DNA of 64,000 bases from Georgenia yuyongxinii (GTDB lineage Bacteria > Actinomycetota > Actinomycetes > Actinomycetales > Actinomycetaceae). Below are positions 8,843-16,966 of the stretch, one piece after another. A model generated the notes under the pieces. The model saw only the letters and a list, made by a program, of their open reading frames with translations, ran no database searches and was not told the DNA's origin. A program made the translations under genes and the position numbers. Location of the stretch: the NCBI RefSeq assembly GCF_006352065.1, contig NZ_CP040915.1, forward strand, positions 248,001 through 312,000. The letters run 5' to 3'. The first letter of the stretch is position 1; every line of letters starts with the position of its first letter.

Positions 8843-9616
8843 ATGTCCGAGCACCCCACCCCGGCCGAGGCCGGCTCCGTCACCATCACCGGGCTCGCCA
8901 AGTCCTTCGGCGACACCGCCGTGTTCGCCGACGTCACCTTCGCCGTGCCCGCGGGCACGGTGACCGCGATCATCGGCCCGAGCGGCTCGGGCAAGAGCAC
9001 GCTGCTGCGCTGCATCAACCGCCTGGAGACCCCGGACGCCGGGACCGTCGTCGTCGACGGCACCCGGTACCCGGCGGGTGAGCCGCTGACCGGCGCCGGC
9101 CGCCGGACGCTCCACACCGCCGTCGGCATGGTGTTCCAGTCCTTCAACCTCTTCCCGCACCTGACCGTGCTCGGCAACCTCACCCTCGCCCAGGAGCGGG
9201 TGCTGGGGCGCTCCCGGGTGGAGGCGACGAGCTACGGACGCGAGCTGCTCGCCCGCGTGGGCCTGCAGGAGAAGGCCGACGCCCGGCCCGCCACCCTCTC
9301 CGGCGGCCAGCAGCAGCGCGTCGCGATCGCCCGGGCGCTCGCGCTCGACCCGCACGTGCTCCTCTTCGACGAGCCCACCTCGGCGCTCGACCCCGAGCTC
9401 GGCGTGGAGGTGCTCGGGGTCATGCGCGACCTCGCCGCCGAGGGACGCACCATGCTCGTGGTCACCCACGAGATGAAGTTCGCCCGTGAGGTCGCCGACC
9501 AGGTCATCGTCATGGCCGACGGCGGCATCGTCGACGCCGGCGACCCGGCGACGGTCTTCACCACGCCCGCCCACGAGCGCACCCGCCGGTTCCTGCACTC
9601 GGTGCTGTACCGCTGA
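8843..9616 (+). CDS. Polar amino acid ABC transporter ATP-binding protein
   Basis: A 257-residue ATPase with Walker [11 protein letters not shown]-loop VFQSFN, signature LSGGQQQR, Walker [14 protein letters not shown] and the switch histidine in VTHEM. It follows the amidohydrolase by one base and overlaps the first permease (TGATG). It should energise the importer whose binding protein is encoded divergently at 6461-7300. The ATPase at 50003-50926 belongs to the same family and shares long blocks, but its operon carries its own binding protein. Confidence 0.93.
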   Translation: MSEHPTPAEAGSVTITGLAKSFGDTAVFADVTFAVPAGTVTAIIGPSGSGKSTLLRCINRLETPDAGTVVVDGTRYPAGEPLTGAGRRTLHTAVGMVFQSFNLFPHLTVLGNLTLAQERVLGRSRVEATSYGRELLARVGLQEKADARPATLSGGQQQRVAIARALALDPHVLLFDEPTSALDPELGVEVLGVMRDLAAEGRTMLVVTHEMKFAREVADQVIVMADGGIVDAGDPATVFTTPAHERTRRFLHSVLYR

Positions 9617-10254
9617 TGGACATGCTCGCCGCGATCGCCCAGGGCATCCCGCTGACCATCGGGGTGACCGTGGCGTCCTTTGCGCTCGCCGCGGTGGCCG
9701 GCGTCCCGCTCGTCCTGGGCCTGCGCTCACCCCGGGCGCTCGTCCGAGTGCCTATCCGGGCGGTGGTCGACCTCGTCCGAAGCATCCCCATCCTCGTCTG
9801 GATCTTCCTGCTCTACTTCGGGCTGTCGGTGGGCGGGTTCCGCCTGGACAACCTCCAGGCCGCGATCCTCGCCCTCGGCGGCGTCTCGGCCGCCTACCTC
9901 GCCGAGGTCTACCGCGGGGCCATCGAGTCGGTCGATCCCGGCCAGTGGGAGGCGGGGCGAGCCCTCGCGCTGAGCCCGACGGAGACGTTCACCAAGGTGA
10001 TCGCCCCCCAGGCGGTCCGGGTGGCGCTGCCCAGCGCCACCACGTTCGCCCTCACGCTGCTCAAGGACTCCTCGATCCCCAGTGTCATCGGGGTCGCCGA
10101 GATCTCCCACTTCACCCTCGCGGAGTCCCGTGCCACCGGGCAGGGGCTGACCGCGTTCACCACCGCCGTCGTCCTCTACATCGTCCTGAGCGTGCCGATC
10201 GCCCTGCTCTCGCGCTATCTCGACCACCGGATGCGGCGAAAGGTGGCGCGATGA
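9616..10254 (+). CDS. Polar amino acid ABC transporter permease 1
   Basis: A 212-residue inner-membrane permease of the HisMQ/GlnP type with about five membrane helices. The cytoplasmic EAA loop (QWEAGRALALSPTETFTKVI) contacts the ATPase. Its start overlaps the ATPase stop (TGATG) and its stop overlaps the second permease (ATGA), so the three subunits are translationally coupled. It probably forms a heterodimer with permease 2. Confidence 0.92.
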   Translation: MDMLAAIAQGIPLTIGVTVASFALAAVAGVPLVLGLRSPRALVRVPIRAVVDLVRSIPILVWIFLLYFGLSVGGFRLDNLQAAILALGGVSAAYLAEVYRGAIESVDPGQWEAGRALALSPTETFTKVIAPQAVRVALPSATTFALTLLKDSSIPSVIGVAEISHFTLAESRATGQGLTAFTTAVVLYIVLSVPIALLSRYLDHRMRRKVAR

Positions 10255-10916
10255 GCGGCGAGCAGCTCCTCGACCTCCTCGGGGGCCTGGGCGTGACCCT
10301 GCAGCTGGCGGCGGTGAGCATCGGTGCCGGCCTCGTGGTGGCGCTCGGCCTTGCGCTGCTGACCTCCTCGCCGCGGCGCTGGCTGTCCTGGCCGGGCATC
10401 GTGGTCGTCGAGATCGGGCGCGGCGCACCGGTGATCGTGCTCCTGCAGCTGGTGTACTTCGGCCTGCCGAGCGCGGGCATCACTCTCGACGCCATGCCGG
10501 CGGCCTGGGTGGCCATCGGGTTCAGCGTGGCCGCCTACGGCAGCGAGATCATCCGGGCCGCGCTGCAGTCGGTGGCGGCCGGACAGGACGAGGCCGCCCG
10601 GGCGCTGGGCCTGGGCCGGGTGGACACCCTGCGGTTCGTGCTGATCCCGCAGGGGCTGCGGGTGGCGGTGCCGCCGCTGATCGGGCTGGCGGTCCAGATG
10701 TTCCAGGCCACGTCGCTGGCGTTCGCGCTGTCGGTGCCCGAGCTGCTCAGTCAGGCCTACAACCTGGGCTCGGTCACCTTCCGGTACGTGGAGTTCCTCG
10801 CGGTCGCCGGGGTCATCTACGCGGTGGTCGCCCTGCCGCTGATGCGTCTGGCGGGCCGGCTCGAGCGGAGCACGGGCGGCGCCGGGACGGGGCTGCGGGG
10901 CATGACGCACGCCTGA
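10251..10916 (+). CDS. Polar amino acid ABC transporter permease 2
   Basis: A 221-residue HisMQ-type permease with a typical EAA loop (QDEAARALGLGRVDTLRFVL) and five hydrophobic segments. The ATG overlaps the preceding stop. It is last in the rightward operon of the ATC locus, and a strong hairpin follows at 11041-11073. Arrangement and families indicate an importer for a small polar compound, presumably ATC or a relative. Confidence 0.92.
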   Translation: MSGEQLLDLLGGLGVTLQLAAVSIGAGLVVALGLALLTSSPRRWLSWPGIVVVEIGRGAPVIVLLQLVYFGLPSAGITLDAMPAAWVAIGFSVAAYGSEIIRAALQSVAAGQDEAARALGLGRVDTLRFVLIPQGLRVAVPPLIGLAVQMFQATSLAFALSVPELLSQAYNLGSVTFRYVEFLAVAGVIYAVVALPLMRLAGRLERSTGGAGTGLRGMTHA

Positions 10917-11040
10917 GCAGCCCGTCTTCACTACCGAGCGCTGTCGTTCGCGGCTAGCGCGGGTGGTGCACCATGCGCGCGAGCCGCGAACGGGCGCGCT
11001 CGGCCAGAGCGGCCGCCCTGTGCACGCGGCACCGGGCGCG

Positions 11041-11073
11041 GTGAGGCCACCGACCGGTGGTCGGTGGCCTCAC
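11041..11073. terminator. Bidirectional terminator, 15-bp perfect stem
   Basis: GTGAGGCCACCGACC and its exact complement are separated by GGT. It lies between convergent genes and shares a 13-base core with the hairpin at 5031-5071 on the other side of the ATC locus. Confidence 0.85.
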
Positions 11074-11092
11074 GCGTGCTCATCCCGACGGG

Positions 11093-12778
11093 CTACTTCT
11101 TGGCCTGCCCCGGCGCGGTGCCGCCGTGCCCGGGCGCGGTGCCGCCGTGTCCGGGCGGGGTGCCGTCGTGTCCGGGCGGGGTGCCGGCGGCGTCGTCGTC
11201 AGCGGATGCCGGGACCCCGATCCGGTCCAGCAGCGTGTTCGCGACCCCCTGGAAATACTCCGCACCCCACTCGGTGAGGTACCCGGCCTCGATCTGGCCG
11301 GCGTCGAACTCCGCGATCAGCTCGAGGTAGGCCTCCCGCGTGCCGTAGGTCCGCGCGAACTCCTCCGCCGAGATCAGGTCGGCCGAGCCGTACACCGCAC
11401 CCGGAGCGGCGGCGCCGAGGTACCGACCCAGCGGGTGCTCGATGAGGCCGTAGCGCACGCCGCCGGTGACGTTGCCGTGCTCGTCGCGCACCAGCGCGCC
11501 GCCGGCCTGGTCGAACCACTGCGACGGTGCGGCCTCGTGGCCCTTCTTCGCCCAGGAGACCAGCGACTCCGCGGCCGCGATGATCGTCGGCTCGAGCGGG
11601 TAGGGGTTGAGCGCCTCGCGGAACGCCGGGTCCTTGACCTGCGTGTTGGGCAGGCGGCCGGCCTGGTAGATCTCCTCGTCGGCCGGGATCACGGTCGAGA
11701 GCAGGTCGGTGTGCGGGGTGCTGGGCACCTGCCAGTGGCGCCGGTTGTCGGGCAGATCCTTCTCGGCGAGCGTCGCTGCGCCGAACAGGCCGGCGTCGCC
11801 CTCGGAGGTGACGGTGATGAACGGGACGTCCAGCCCGGGCTCCGAGCCGGGCACGGTGACGAACCCGTCCTTCTCCGCCTGGCGCAGCGGCCGCTCGAGG
11901 ACCGCGCCGACGGTGTTGAGGTAGCCGTCGAAGACCGGCCCGCGGTTGGCCTCGGTGGCTGCCTCGTGGAAGTTGCTGGCGTAGGTGTTGAGGTAGACCC
12001 CGGACTGGGACTGCCCCATGAGGAGCACCGTCTTGGCCTTCTGCCCACCCAGGACCTCACGGCCCTCCTTGCTGTCCAGCAGCGTGCCGACCTGGGTGAG
12101 GATGTCCCACGCCAGGCCCTCCTCGGCGCCGGGCACCACCATGAACGGGTTGAAGGAGCCCGGGTTCGCCGGGTCGGCGACGATGGGCTCGCGCTCGACA
12201 TCCTCGACGTCCCACGTGAGGTCCGCGTAGCGCTCGGCGTCGAAGTTCTTCAGCGCGTCCACCTGGATCGGCTTGGAGGTGACGCCGATGACGGTGTGGC
12301 CCTCTTCCATGGCCCAGTCCCACATGCGGCGCCAGTGGTCCTCGCCAGGGAAGCCATTGGAGGCGTTGAGGATGTCGACCAGCACGACGCCGGAGGAGTC
12401 CGACTTCTTGGCCGGGCGGCGCACCAGGATGTTGTTGACGTACGGCACGTCCTTGGTGACCACCGACAGCTCGCCGCCGGCGTTGTCGTAGACGTTCGCG
12501 GTGCCGGAGAGGAAGAACTCCTCCTCCACGTACCCGCGCTCGGCGAGGTCGAGCGGCACCCGGGCGCGGTCCATCGTCGACCACATGTGACTGCTCCCGG
12601 ACTCCGCGACCGGGCCCTCGACCTCCGGGACGGCGGTGAGGGACTGCGTGATCGGGCCCCTCTGAGGCGGCCCGGGCTTCGCGGTCGCCGGGGCGGCGGC
12701 CAGCGTCAGCCCCAGTGCCCCCACGCATGCCGCGGCCAGTGCCGCGCGCGTCGAACGATGGCGTAGCAGGTTCGTCAT
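11093..12778 (-). CDS. Secreted alpha/beta-hydrolase domain protein (Abhydrolase_10 type)
   Basis: A 561-residue exported protein. A signal peptide (basic start, then AALAAACVGALGLTLAAAPATA) is followed by a long alpha/beta-hydrolase domain with nucleophile elbow GQSQSG around residue 235, matching the large family annotated simply as alpha/beta hydrolase domain. The tail carries four seven-residue repeats of the form GTxPGHG, written in DNA as a 21-base tandem repeat, and may be a flexible or surface-associated end. The ATG is preceded by AGGGGGGAA. Substrate is unknown; an esterase or lactonase role is plausible. It has no obvious operon partner. Confidence 0.8.
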   Translation of the reverse strand: MTNLLRHRSTRAALAAACVGALGLTLAAAPATAKPGPPQRGPITQSLTAVPEVEGPVAESGSSHMWSTMDRARVPLDLAERGYVEEEFFLSGTANVYDNAGGELSVVTKDVPYVNNILVRRPAKKSDSSGVVLVDILNASNGFPGEDHWRRMWDWAMEEGHTVIGVTSKPIQVDALKNFDAERYADLTWDVEDVEREPIVADPANPGSFNPFMVVPGAEEGLAWDILTQVGTLLDSKEGREVLGGQKAKTVLLMGQSQSGVYLNTYASNFHEAATEANRGPVFDGYLNTVGAVLERPLRQAEKDGFVTVPGSEPGLDVPFITVTSEGDAGLFGAATLAEKDLPDNRRHWQVPSTPHTDLLSTVIPADEEIYQAGRLPNTQVKDPAFREALNPYPLEPTIIAAAESLVSWAKKGHEAAPSQWFDQAGGALVRDEHGNVTGGVRYGLIEHPLGRYLGAAAPGAVYGSADLISAEEFARTYGTREAYLELIAEFDAGQIEAGYLTEWGAEYFQGVANTLLDRIGVPASADDDAAGTPPGHDGTPPGHGGTAPGHGGTAPGQAKK

Positions 12779-13113
12779 CGATTCCCCCCTGGAATCTCGT
12801 TGTCCGGCGCGCGACGTCGCGCACCTGTCGGCTGGACGAACCCCCGAGGTCGCCGGTGGCATCTTGAGAAGGTCGTCCCGCCATATCGATCATGCGGTGG
12901 ACATCTGAGACTCTGGCATGGTTGCCACTTGTTGCCGTCCGGAAGGGAGAGGGCGGCTTCGATGTGCTCAAGGGAGGTGGCGCCCGAGTAATGCGCCGGT
13001 AACGCCGGAGCGAGGATCCTTCTCCGGGCAAGTACGTGCCCATGGCGAGCCACAGGTGCCCCGGGGTCGACCGTGCACTGGGCCGGCAGCCGCTGGCGAG
13101 AGGAACGGAGCAC
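12779..13113. other. 335-base intergenic region
   Basis: Upstream of both the leftward hydrolase and the rightward CAP-lectin gene, so it must hold two promoters. It is less GC-rich near 12880-12940. I see no convincing -10/-35 pair, operator or riboswitch. Confidence 0.4.
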
Positions 13114-13983
13114 ATGACCGTTACCTTCGGCGACCTGCTGTTCGGCGTACCGCTGACCGGGACGGCGATCCAGCTCCACATCAACCAGCACCGGGCGGCG
13201 CTGGGCCTGCTGCCGGTCTTCGTGGACCCAGCGCTCTCGACGGCCGCCGCGCGGCACACGGCCGACATGTCGACGAACCCATGGGTCTACAAGACCGCCG
13301 GCCGTGACGCGCACCAGGGCTCCGACCTGAGTACACCGACGGTCCGCATCGAGGCCGCCGCGGCGGCCAATGGCTGGCGCCCCGACCGGACGGGCGAGAT
13401 CCTCTACTGGGGCGGCCCGCTCCTCAACGGCGACGCGCCCTTCAACTGGTGGATGGGCAGCCCCGGGCACCGGCAACGCATCGAGGACGGCGCCTACACG
13501 CACCTCGGCTTCTCTGCCAGCCACACCAACAGCGCCAACGAGTGGGTGTACGGCGTCACGTTCGCCCGCGCCCCGGCCCGCGCGATCTTCGCCCAGCACA
13601 GCGGACGGGTCATCGACGTCAAGGACATCTCGACGGCGAACGGTGCCGCCATCATCCAGTGGGACTGGTGGGGCGGCGGGAACCAGCGCTGGGTGCTGGA
13701 GCCTGTGGGCGGCGGCTACGTGCGCATCGTGGCCGTCCACAGCGGCAAGGTGCTCGACGTCGCCGGCATCTCCATGGACAACGGCGCGCCCCTCACCCAG
13801 TGGGACTGGTGGGGCGGCGACAACCAGCGCTTCCGCCCCGAGGTCTACGGCATCGGCCAGCTCAAGCTGACGGCCAAGCACAGCGGCAAGGTGGTCGAAG
13901 TCGCCGGGATGGACGAGAACAACGGCGCACGCGTCCAGCAGTGGGACTGGTGGGGCGGCGCCAACCAGCTGTGGAAGTACTGA
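13114..13983 (+). CDS. CAP-domain protein with C-terminal ricin-type beta-trefoil lectin
   Basis: Residues about 1-150 form a CAP/SCP-like domain (HINQHRAALGL, RHTADMS, WWMGSPGHR). The rest is a ricin-B-like beta-trefoil with three repeats carrying QWDWWGGxNQ. Such proteins usually bind cell walls or glycans outside the cell. Oddly, no signal peptide is visible at the ATG (GGAG and AGGA sites just upstream) or at the in-frame ATG 78 bases earlier. It may leave by another route, or the true start may be misjudged. The next gene (TipAS-like) starts 25 bases later and may be cotranscribed. Confidence 0.8.
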   Translation: MTVTFGDLLFGVPLTGTAIQLHINQHRAALGLLPVFVDPALSTAAARHTADMSTNPWVYKTAGRDAHQGSDLSTPTVRIEAAAAANGWRPDRTGEILYWGGPLLNGDAPFNWWMGSPGHRQRIEDGAYTHLGFSASHTNSANEWVYGVTFARAPARAIFAQHSGRVIDVKDISTANGAAIIQWDWWGGGNQRWVLEPVGGGYVRIVAVHSGKVLDVAGISMDNGAPLTQWDWWGGDNQRFRPEVYGIGQLKLTAKHSGKVVEVAGMDENNGARVQQWDWWGGANQLWKY

Positions 13984-14008
13984 CACGGTCGAGGGATGGT
14001 GTGAGGCC

Positions 14009-14392
14009 ATGGCACGCGAGGTGCGACGTCCGGAAGGGCTCCTGGACCGGCTGGCCACGGCGTACCGCGGCGAACGTCCGCAGGAGTGGCCCGAGGAGCT
14101 CCGCCGCGAGGAGAGCGACGTGGCCGACCGGATGGTCCGCCTCGCCGAGCTGATGGTCGCGGGCACACCCCCGACCGACCCGGCGGCCATGGACGCGGTC
14201 GACTGGTACTACCGCGCGGCCAACCAGTACGGCGGCGTCGACACCGCCGTGTTCACCGCGCTCGGCGAGGCGCTCGCGGCCGAGGACGACAAGCGTGCCC
14301 TCTTCGACGACGTCGTCCCGGGGCTGGCCGGCTATCAGCGCGAGGCGATGACCGCGTACGCGCGGACCCGCCTCGCCGCCGGCGGCGCCTGA
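14009..14392 (+). CDS. Stand-alone TipAS antibiotic-recognition domain protein
   Basis: A 127-residue all-helical protein resembling the drug-binding half of Streptomyces TipA (TipAS). It retains the pattern of a helix ending in LMVAGTPPTDPAAMDAV, then FTALGEALAAEDD and PGLAGYQREAMTAYA. The MerR-type DNA-binding half of TipAL is missing, so it cannot act alone as a regulator. Free TipAS binds and sequesters thiopeptide antibiotics, which suggests a drug-trapping role (inference). It follows the CAP-lectin gene closely. Identity with the family is judged from motif order, not a search. Confidence 0.75.
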   Translation: MAREVRRPEGLLDRLATAYRGERPQEWPEELRREESDVADRMVRLAELMVAGTPPTDPAAMDAVDWYYRAANQYGGVDTAVFTALGEALAAEDDKRALFDDVVPGLAGYQREAMTAYARTRLAAGGA

Positions 14393-14548
14393 AGCCAGGG
14401 CGTCCCGAACGCGCTTGGGTGCCGCGCCCACGAGCAGCGCCGTGCCCGCTGAGCGTCGCGAGGACACGCCGGTGAGCTGTCGCCCTCGGCAGCCCCGGCG
14501 CGGCAGCATGTCGCTGCCGCGCTCGGAGCGCGGGTCGAGGGAGACAAG

Positions 14549-14698
14549 GTGGTAGAGGCAGCGGTGCACGATGCGCCGGCCGAGCCGGTGGGGGACGCCG
14601 GCCGGTCAGCACACGCCGTCCCCATGGCGACGCTCATGGCACTGTGCTCGCTCCTGGCGTGGGGAGCGGCGTCGGTGGGGCGGCGGCTGATCCGCTGA
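14549..14698 (+). CDS. Possible 49-residue single-pass membrane peptide
   Basis: A GTG-started frame with GAGGGAGA five to six bases upstream. The last half is hydrophobic (MATLMALCSLLAWGAASV) and ends in RRLIR, as expected for a small membrane protein. About 86% of third positions are G or C. It lies in the 364-base gap between the TipAS-like gene and the convergent DUF429-RelA gene. It may still be chance, as GC-rich DNA has many open frames. Confidence 0.4.
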   Translation: MVEAAVHDAPAEPVGDAGRSAHAVPMATLMALCSLLAWGAASVGRRLIR

Positions 14699-14753
14699 GC
14701 TCGCGGCGGTCACGACCGTGGTCGCAGCCTGCTTCGAGCCGAGGTCTCCCGCG

Positions 14754-16625
14754 TCAGTCGCGGAGCTTCGCCAGCCGGGCACGGAGCGCGTCCCGCCGTC
14801 GGGCGTTCCCGTGCAGCTGCACGTACCGGTCGCCGAAGACCCCCAGCAGCGCGTCGTCCAGCCGGCGGACCGCGCCGGGCGCGTACCGGTAGCCCATCCG
14901 CTCGCTGATCACGGCGCTGTCGACCGGCCTCAGCAGCTCACCGAGCTCGAGCAGCGACGTCACACCGAGCTCGAGCAGCAGACCGGAGACCCACGCGTAG
15001 TGGTCCGTGCGGGACCAGCCGGCGTCCGTGAACCGCCCGGCGAGGAACGCGGCCAGGTCCTGGGCGCTGATCCGCGGGTCGGTCTCGTCCGACTGTGGCT
15101 CCTGATCGGGCATGCTCTCCTGCAGCCGGTCCCGGATGGTGGAGAACTCCCGGTCGGCGAGGTCGAGCAGCCCCGCCGCCAACGTGAAGCGCCGGTCCAG
15201 GTCCGGGGCGACCTTCTCGGGGATGCTGCCCTTGTAGCGGATGTCGTGCTCGAACTCCGCCCACGCGTGCTGCAGCACGGTGCGCACCTGGACGGAGGCG
15301 GTCCGGTCTCGCAGGCGCGCGAGCTCCGGCTCGCCCGACCGGCCGGCGTCGAGAGCCACGAGCACGTGCCGGCTGGCGTACCCGAACCGGCCCTCCTGCG
15401 CCGTCTCGAGGCCCATGTCCCGGTCGCCGAGCATCACCAGCTGGTCGGCGAGCAGCTCCACCACGGCCTGGACGTCGCTCAGCACGTACGTCACGATCCG
15501 CAGCCCGATCTGGTCGGTGATCTCGCGCAACGGGTCGGAGAAGGCGGGCCTGCCGTCGACGGTCCGCGCCGCCTTCCCGGCGAACGAGGCGACGCTCTTC
15601 GTGCGGCCGGTGACCGCGTGGTAGTTGATGCCCGCGTCGTCGAGCAGGCCCGTGATCAGGGTGACGTACTGCGCCGTCGTGCGTTCGAGCTCGGGCCGCT
15701 GCGCCGCGTAGGCCTGCACCGCGCGCTGGACCGGGTCGGTGGCCGGCTGGGCCACGGTGGGCGAGCTCGGGGTGGCGGGCCCGGCGTCCGTCTCGGACGC
15801 GGCAGCCGGCCCGGCCGCCTCGGACGCGGCAGCCGGCTCGGCCTCACCCGCGGCAGCCGGCCCGACGGCGGAGGCCCGGGGAGTGGGGACCCGACCCTCC
15901 GGCAGGGTCGGGGTGATGATGTACCCCGTCGCCAGGTCGCCGTAGGTCGTCATGCGCTCGGGATGAGCCACCGCGAACCGGGCGACGTAGGCGCACAGCA
16001 CCGCGTCGACCTGGTCCTCCGCCACGCGCAGCTGGCTCTTGCGGGTGGCGGTGCGCACCGCCGTCGCCAGCTCGCGCCAGCCCGCGTGCTCCGTGACCAC
16101 CATCGCGGGCTCGGCACCTGCCAAGGCCTCGACGTGGTCCACCAGGGTCTGCAGGGCCTCCCGGAGCTGGGTGAGGTCCCGGCCGCCGCGCTGCTTGTAC
16201 TTCAAGGTCCGGCCCAGGCCGAAGAGCACCACGGTAGCCGGGTGCGGGTAGACCTCGATGCCGCGCCGTTCACGACCCGAGGCCGGGTTGATGTCGAGCC
16301 CGAGGGCCTTGGCGAGCCGGGCGCCGCGGGGGGTGCCGGCGAACTCGGGCTTGCCGGTGTTGGCGGGGTGCGCGCCGGCGTCGAACGCGGCGAAGTCGCG
16401 GTTGAGCGCTGCCTCGCACGGCCGGTTGCCCGTGGCGTTGGTGACCACCAGCGGGGCGTCGATCCCCGCCAGGACCGGCCCGTCGCGATACGGGGCCAGC
16501 GCGGTGAGGATGGACTCGTCCGTGGTCTCCGCGGAGAGGTGGACCAGCTGCCCGCCGGCGTCCAGGACGGCCACGCCGGTGGGGCTGCGCTCACCCCACG
16601 CGAGGTCGATGCCGACATAGTGCAT
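14754..16625 (-). CDS. DUF429 (RNase H-like) fused to RelA/SpoT synthetase domain
   Basis: A 623-residue fusion. Residues about 3-240 are a DUF429 domain, a predicted RNase H-fold module with acidic positions in GIDLAWG, AGIDAPLV and EDQVDAV. An Ala/Pro/Glu-rich linker runs from about 245 to 300. Residues about 310-470 are a RelA/SpoT nucleotide-synthetase domain: DQIGLRIVTYVLSD, the G-loop-like RFGYASRHV, and VQVRTVLQHAWAEFEHDI. No HD hydrolase domain is present, so if active it would make (p)ppGpp or pyrophosphorylate another target such as tRNA, as toxic small alarmone synthetases do. A C-terminal tail of about 150 residues is helical and unassigned. I prefer the ATG at 16625; a GTG 30 bases earlier is possible. 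Confidence 0.82.
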   Translation of the reverse strand: MHYVGIDLAWGERSPTGVAVLDAGGQLVHLSAETTDESILTALAPYRDGPVLAGIDAPLVVTNATGNRPCEAALNRDFAAFDAGAHPANTGKPEFAGTPRGARLAKALGLDINPASGRERRGIEVYPHPATVVLFGLGRTLKYKQRGGRDLTQLREALQTLVDHVEALAGAEPAMVVTEHAGWRELATAVRTATRKSQLRVAEDQVDAVLCAYVARFAVAHPERMTTYGDLATGYIITPTLPEGRVPTPRASAVGPAAAGEAEPAAASEAAGPAAASETDAGPATPSSPTVAQPATDPVQRAVQAYAAQRPELERTTAQYVTLITGLLDDAGINYHAVTGRTKSVASFAGKAARTVDGRPAFSDPLREITDQIGLRIVTYVLSDVQAVVELLADQLVMLGDRDMGLETAQEGRFGYASRHVLVALDAGRSGEPELARLRDRTASVQVRTVLQHAWAEFEHDIRYKGSIPEKVAPDLDRRFTLAAGLLDLADREFSTIRDRLQESMPDQEPQSDETDPRISAQDLAAFLAGRFTDAGWSRTDHYAWVSGLLLELGVTSLLELGELLRPVDSAVISERMGYRYAPGAVRRLDDALLGVFGDRYVQLHGNARRRDALRARLAKLRD

Positions 16626-16680
16626 GGGAACACTCTGCCGTGCCGCGCCGGTCACCGGTGCACGGCAGGGCGGTGCTGAA

Positions 16681-16735
16681 CCTGCCTGTTGCGCCGAGAC
16701 CTGCCTCTTGCGCCGAGACCTGCAGGCGGAACGGC
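16681..16735. repeat. Two-and-a-half 19-base direct repeats upstream of the DUF429-RelA gene
   Basis: Unit 16681-16699 is repeated at 16700-16718 with one mismatch (G/C), and a third partial unit starts at 16719. CCTGCC and GGCAGG ends could also pair into a hairpin. It lies 56 to 110 bases upstream of the leftward gene's start, where a promoter or operator is expected. Confidence 0.6.
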
Positions 16736-16808
16736 AGGTATCGGTCGGAAAGTGCAGGTGTCACCGCGCCGCGCCGAAAAAGCCTCGCACCGGCGTTGGC
16801 AGGGCGGG

Positions 16809-16814
16809 TACGGT
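16809..16814 (+). promoter_or_regulatory. Possible -10 box (TACGGT) for the leader/rsgA transcript
   Basis: TACGGT fits TANNNT and would start transcription about 30-40 bases before the strong ribosome site of the 21-residue leader frame. Confidence 0.3.
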
Positions 16815-16859
16815 CACGTCGCACAGGCACCAGCTGAAACGACATGGGAGGTGAGGAGC

Positions 16860-16925
16860 ATGCGGGTCCTTCCGCTCCACCCCTGCCCCCCGACAACCAC
16901 CTCCCGGATGCCCGTGCCCCGCTGA
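16860..16925 (+). CDS. Possible 21-residue leader peptide before rsgA
   Basis: An ATG frame preceded by an unusually strong purine-rich ribosome site (GGAGGTGAGGAG, 16847-16858, one base from the ATG). The peptide is proline- and threonine-rich (PCPPTTTS) and ends 41 bases before the rsgA TTG. A leader that stalls ribosomes at its proline cluster is conceivable next to a ribosome-assembly GTPase, but this is inference. Spacing to the ATG is short unless the GGAGG part is used. Confidence 0.35.
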   Translation: MRVLPLHPCPPTTTSRMPVPR

Positions 16926-16966
16926 CGCACCTCGTGCGGCATCCCGCCTGACAAGGATGCTCACCG

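Noticed and set aside
12775-14190. Long leftward frame across the CAP-lectin and TipAS genes
   Set aside because: Opposes two genes with clear domains; sequence is low in complexity.
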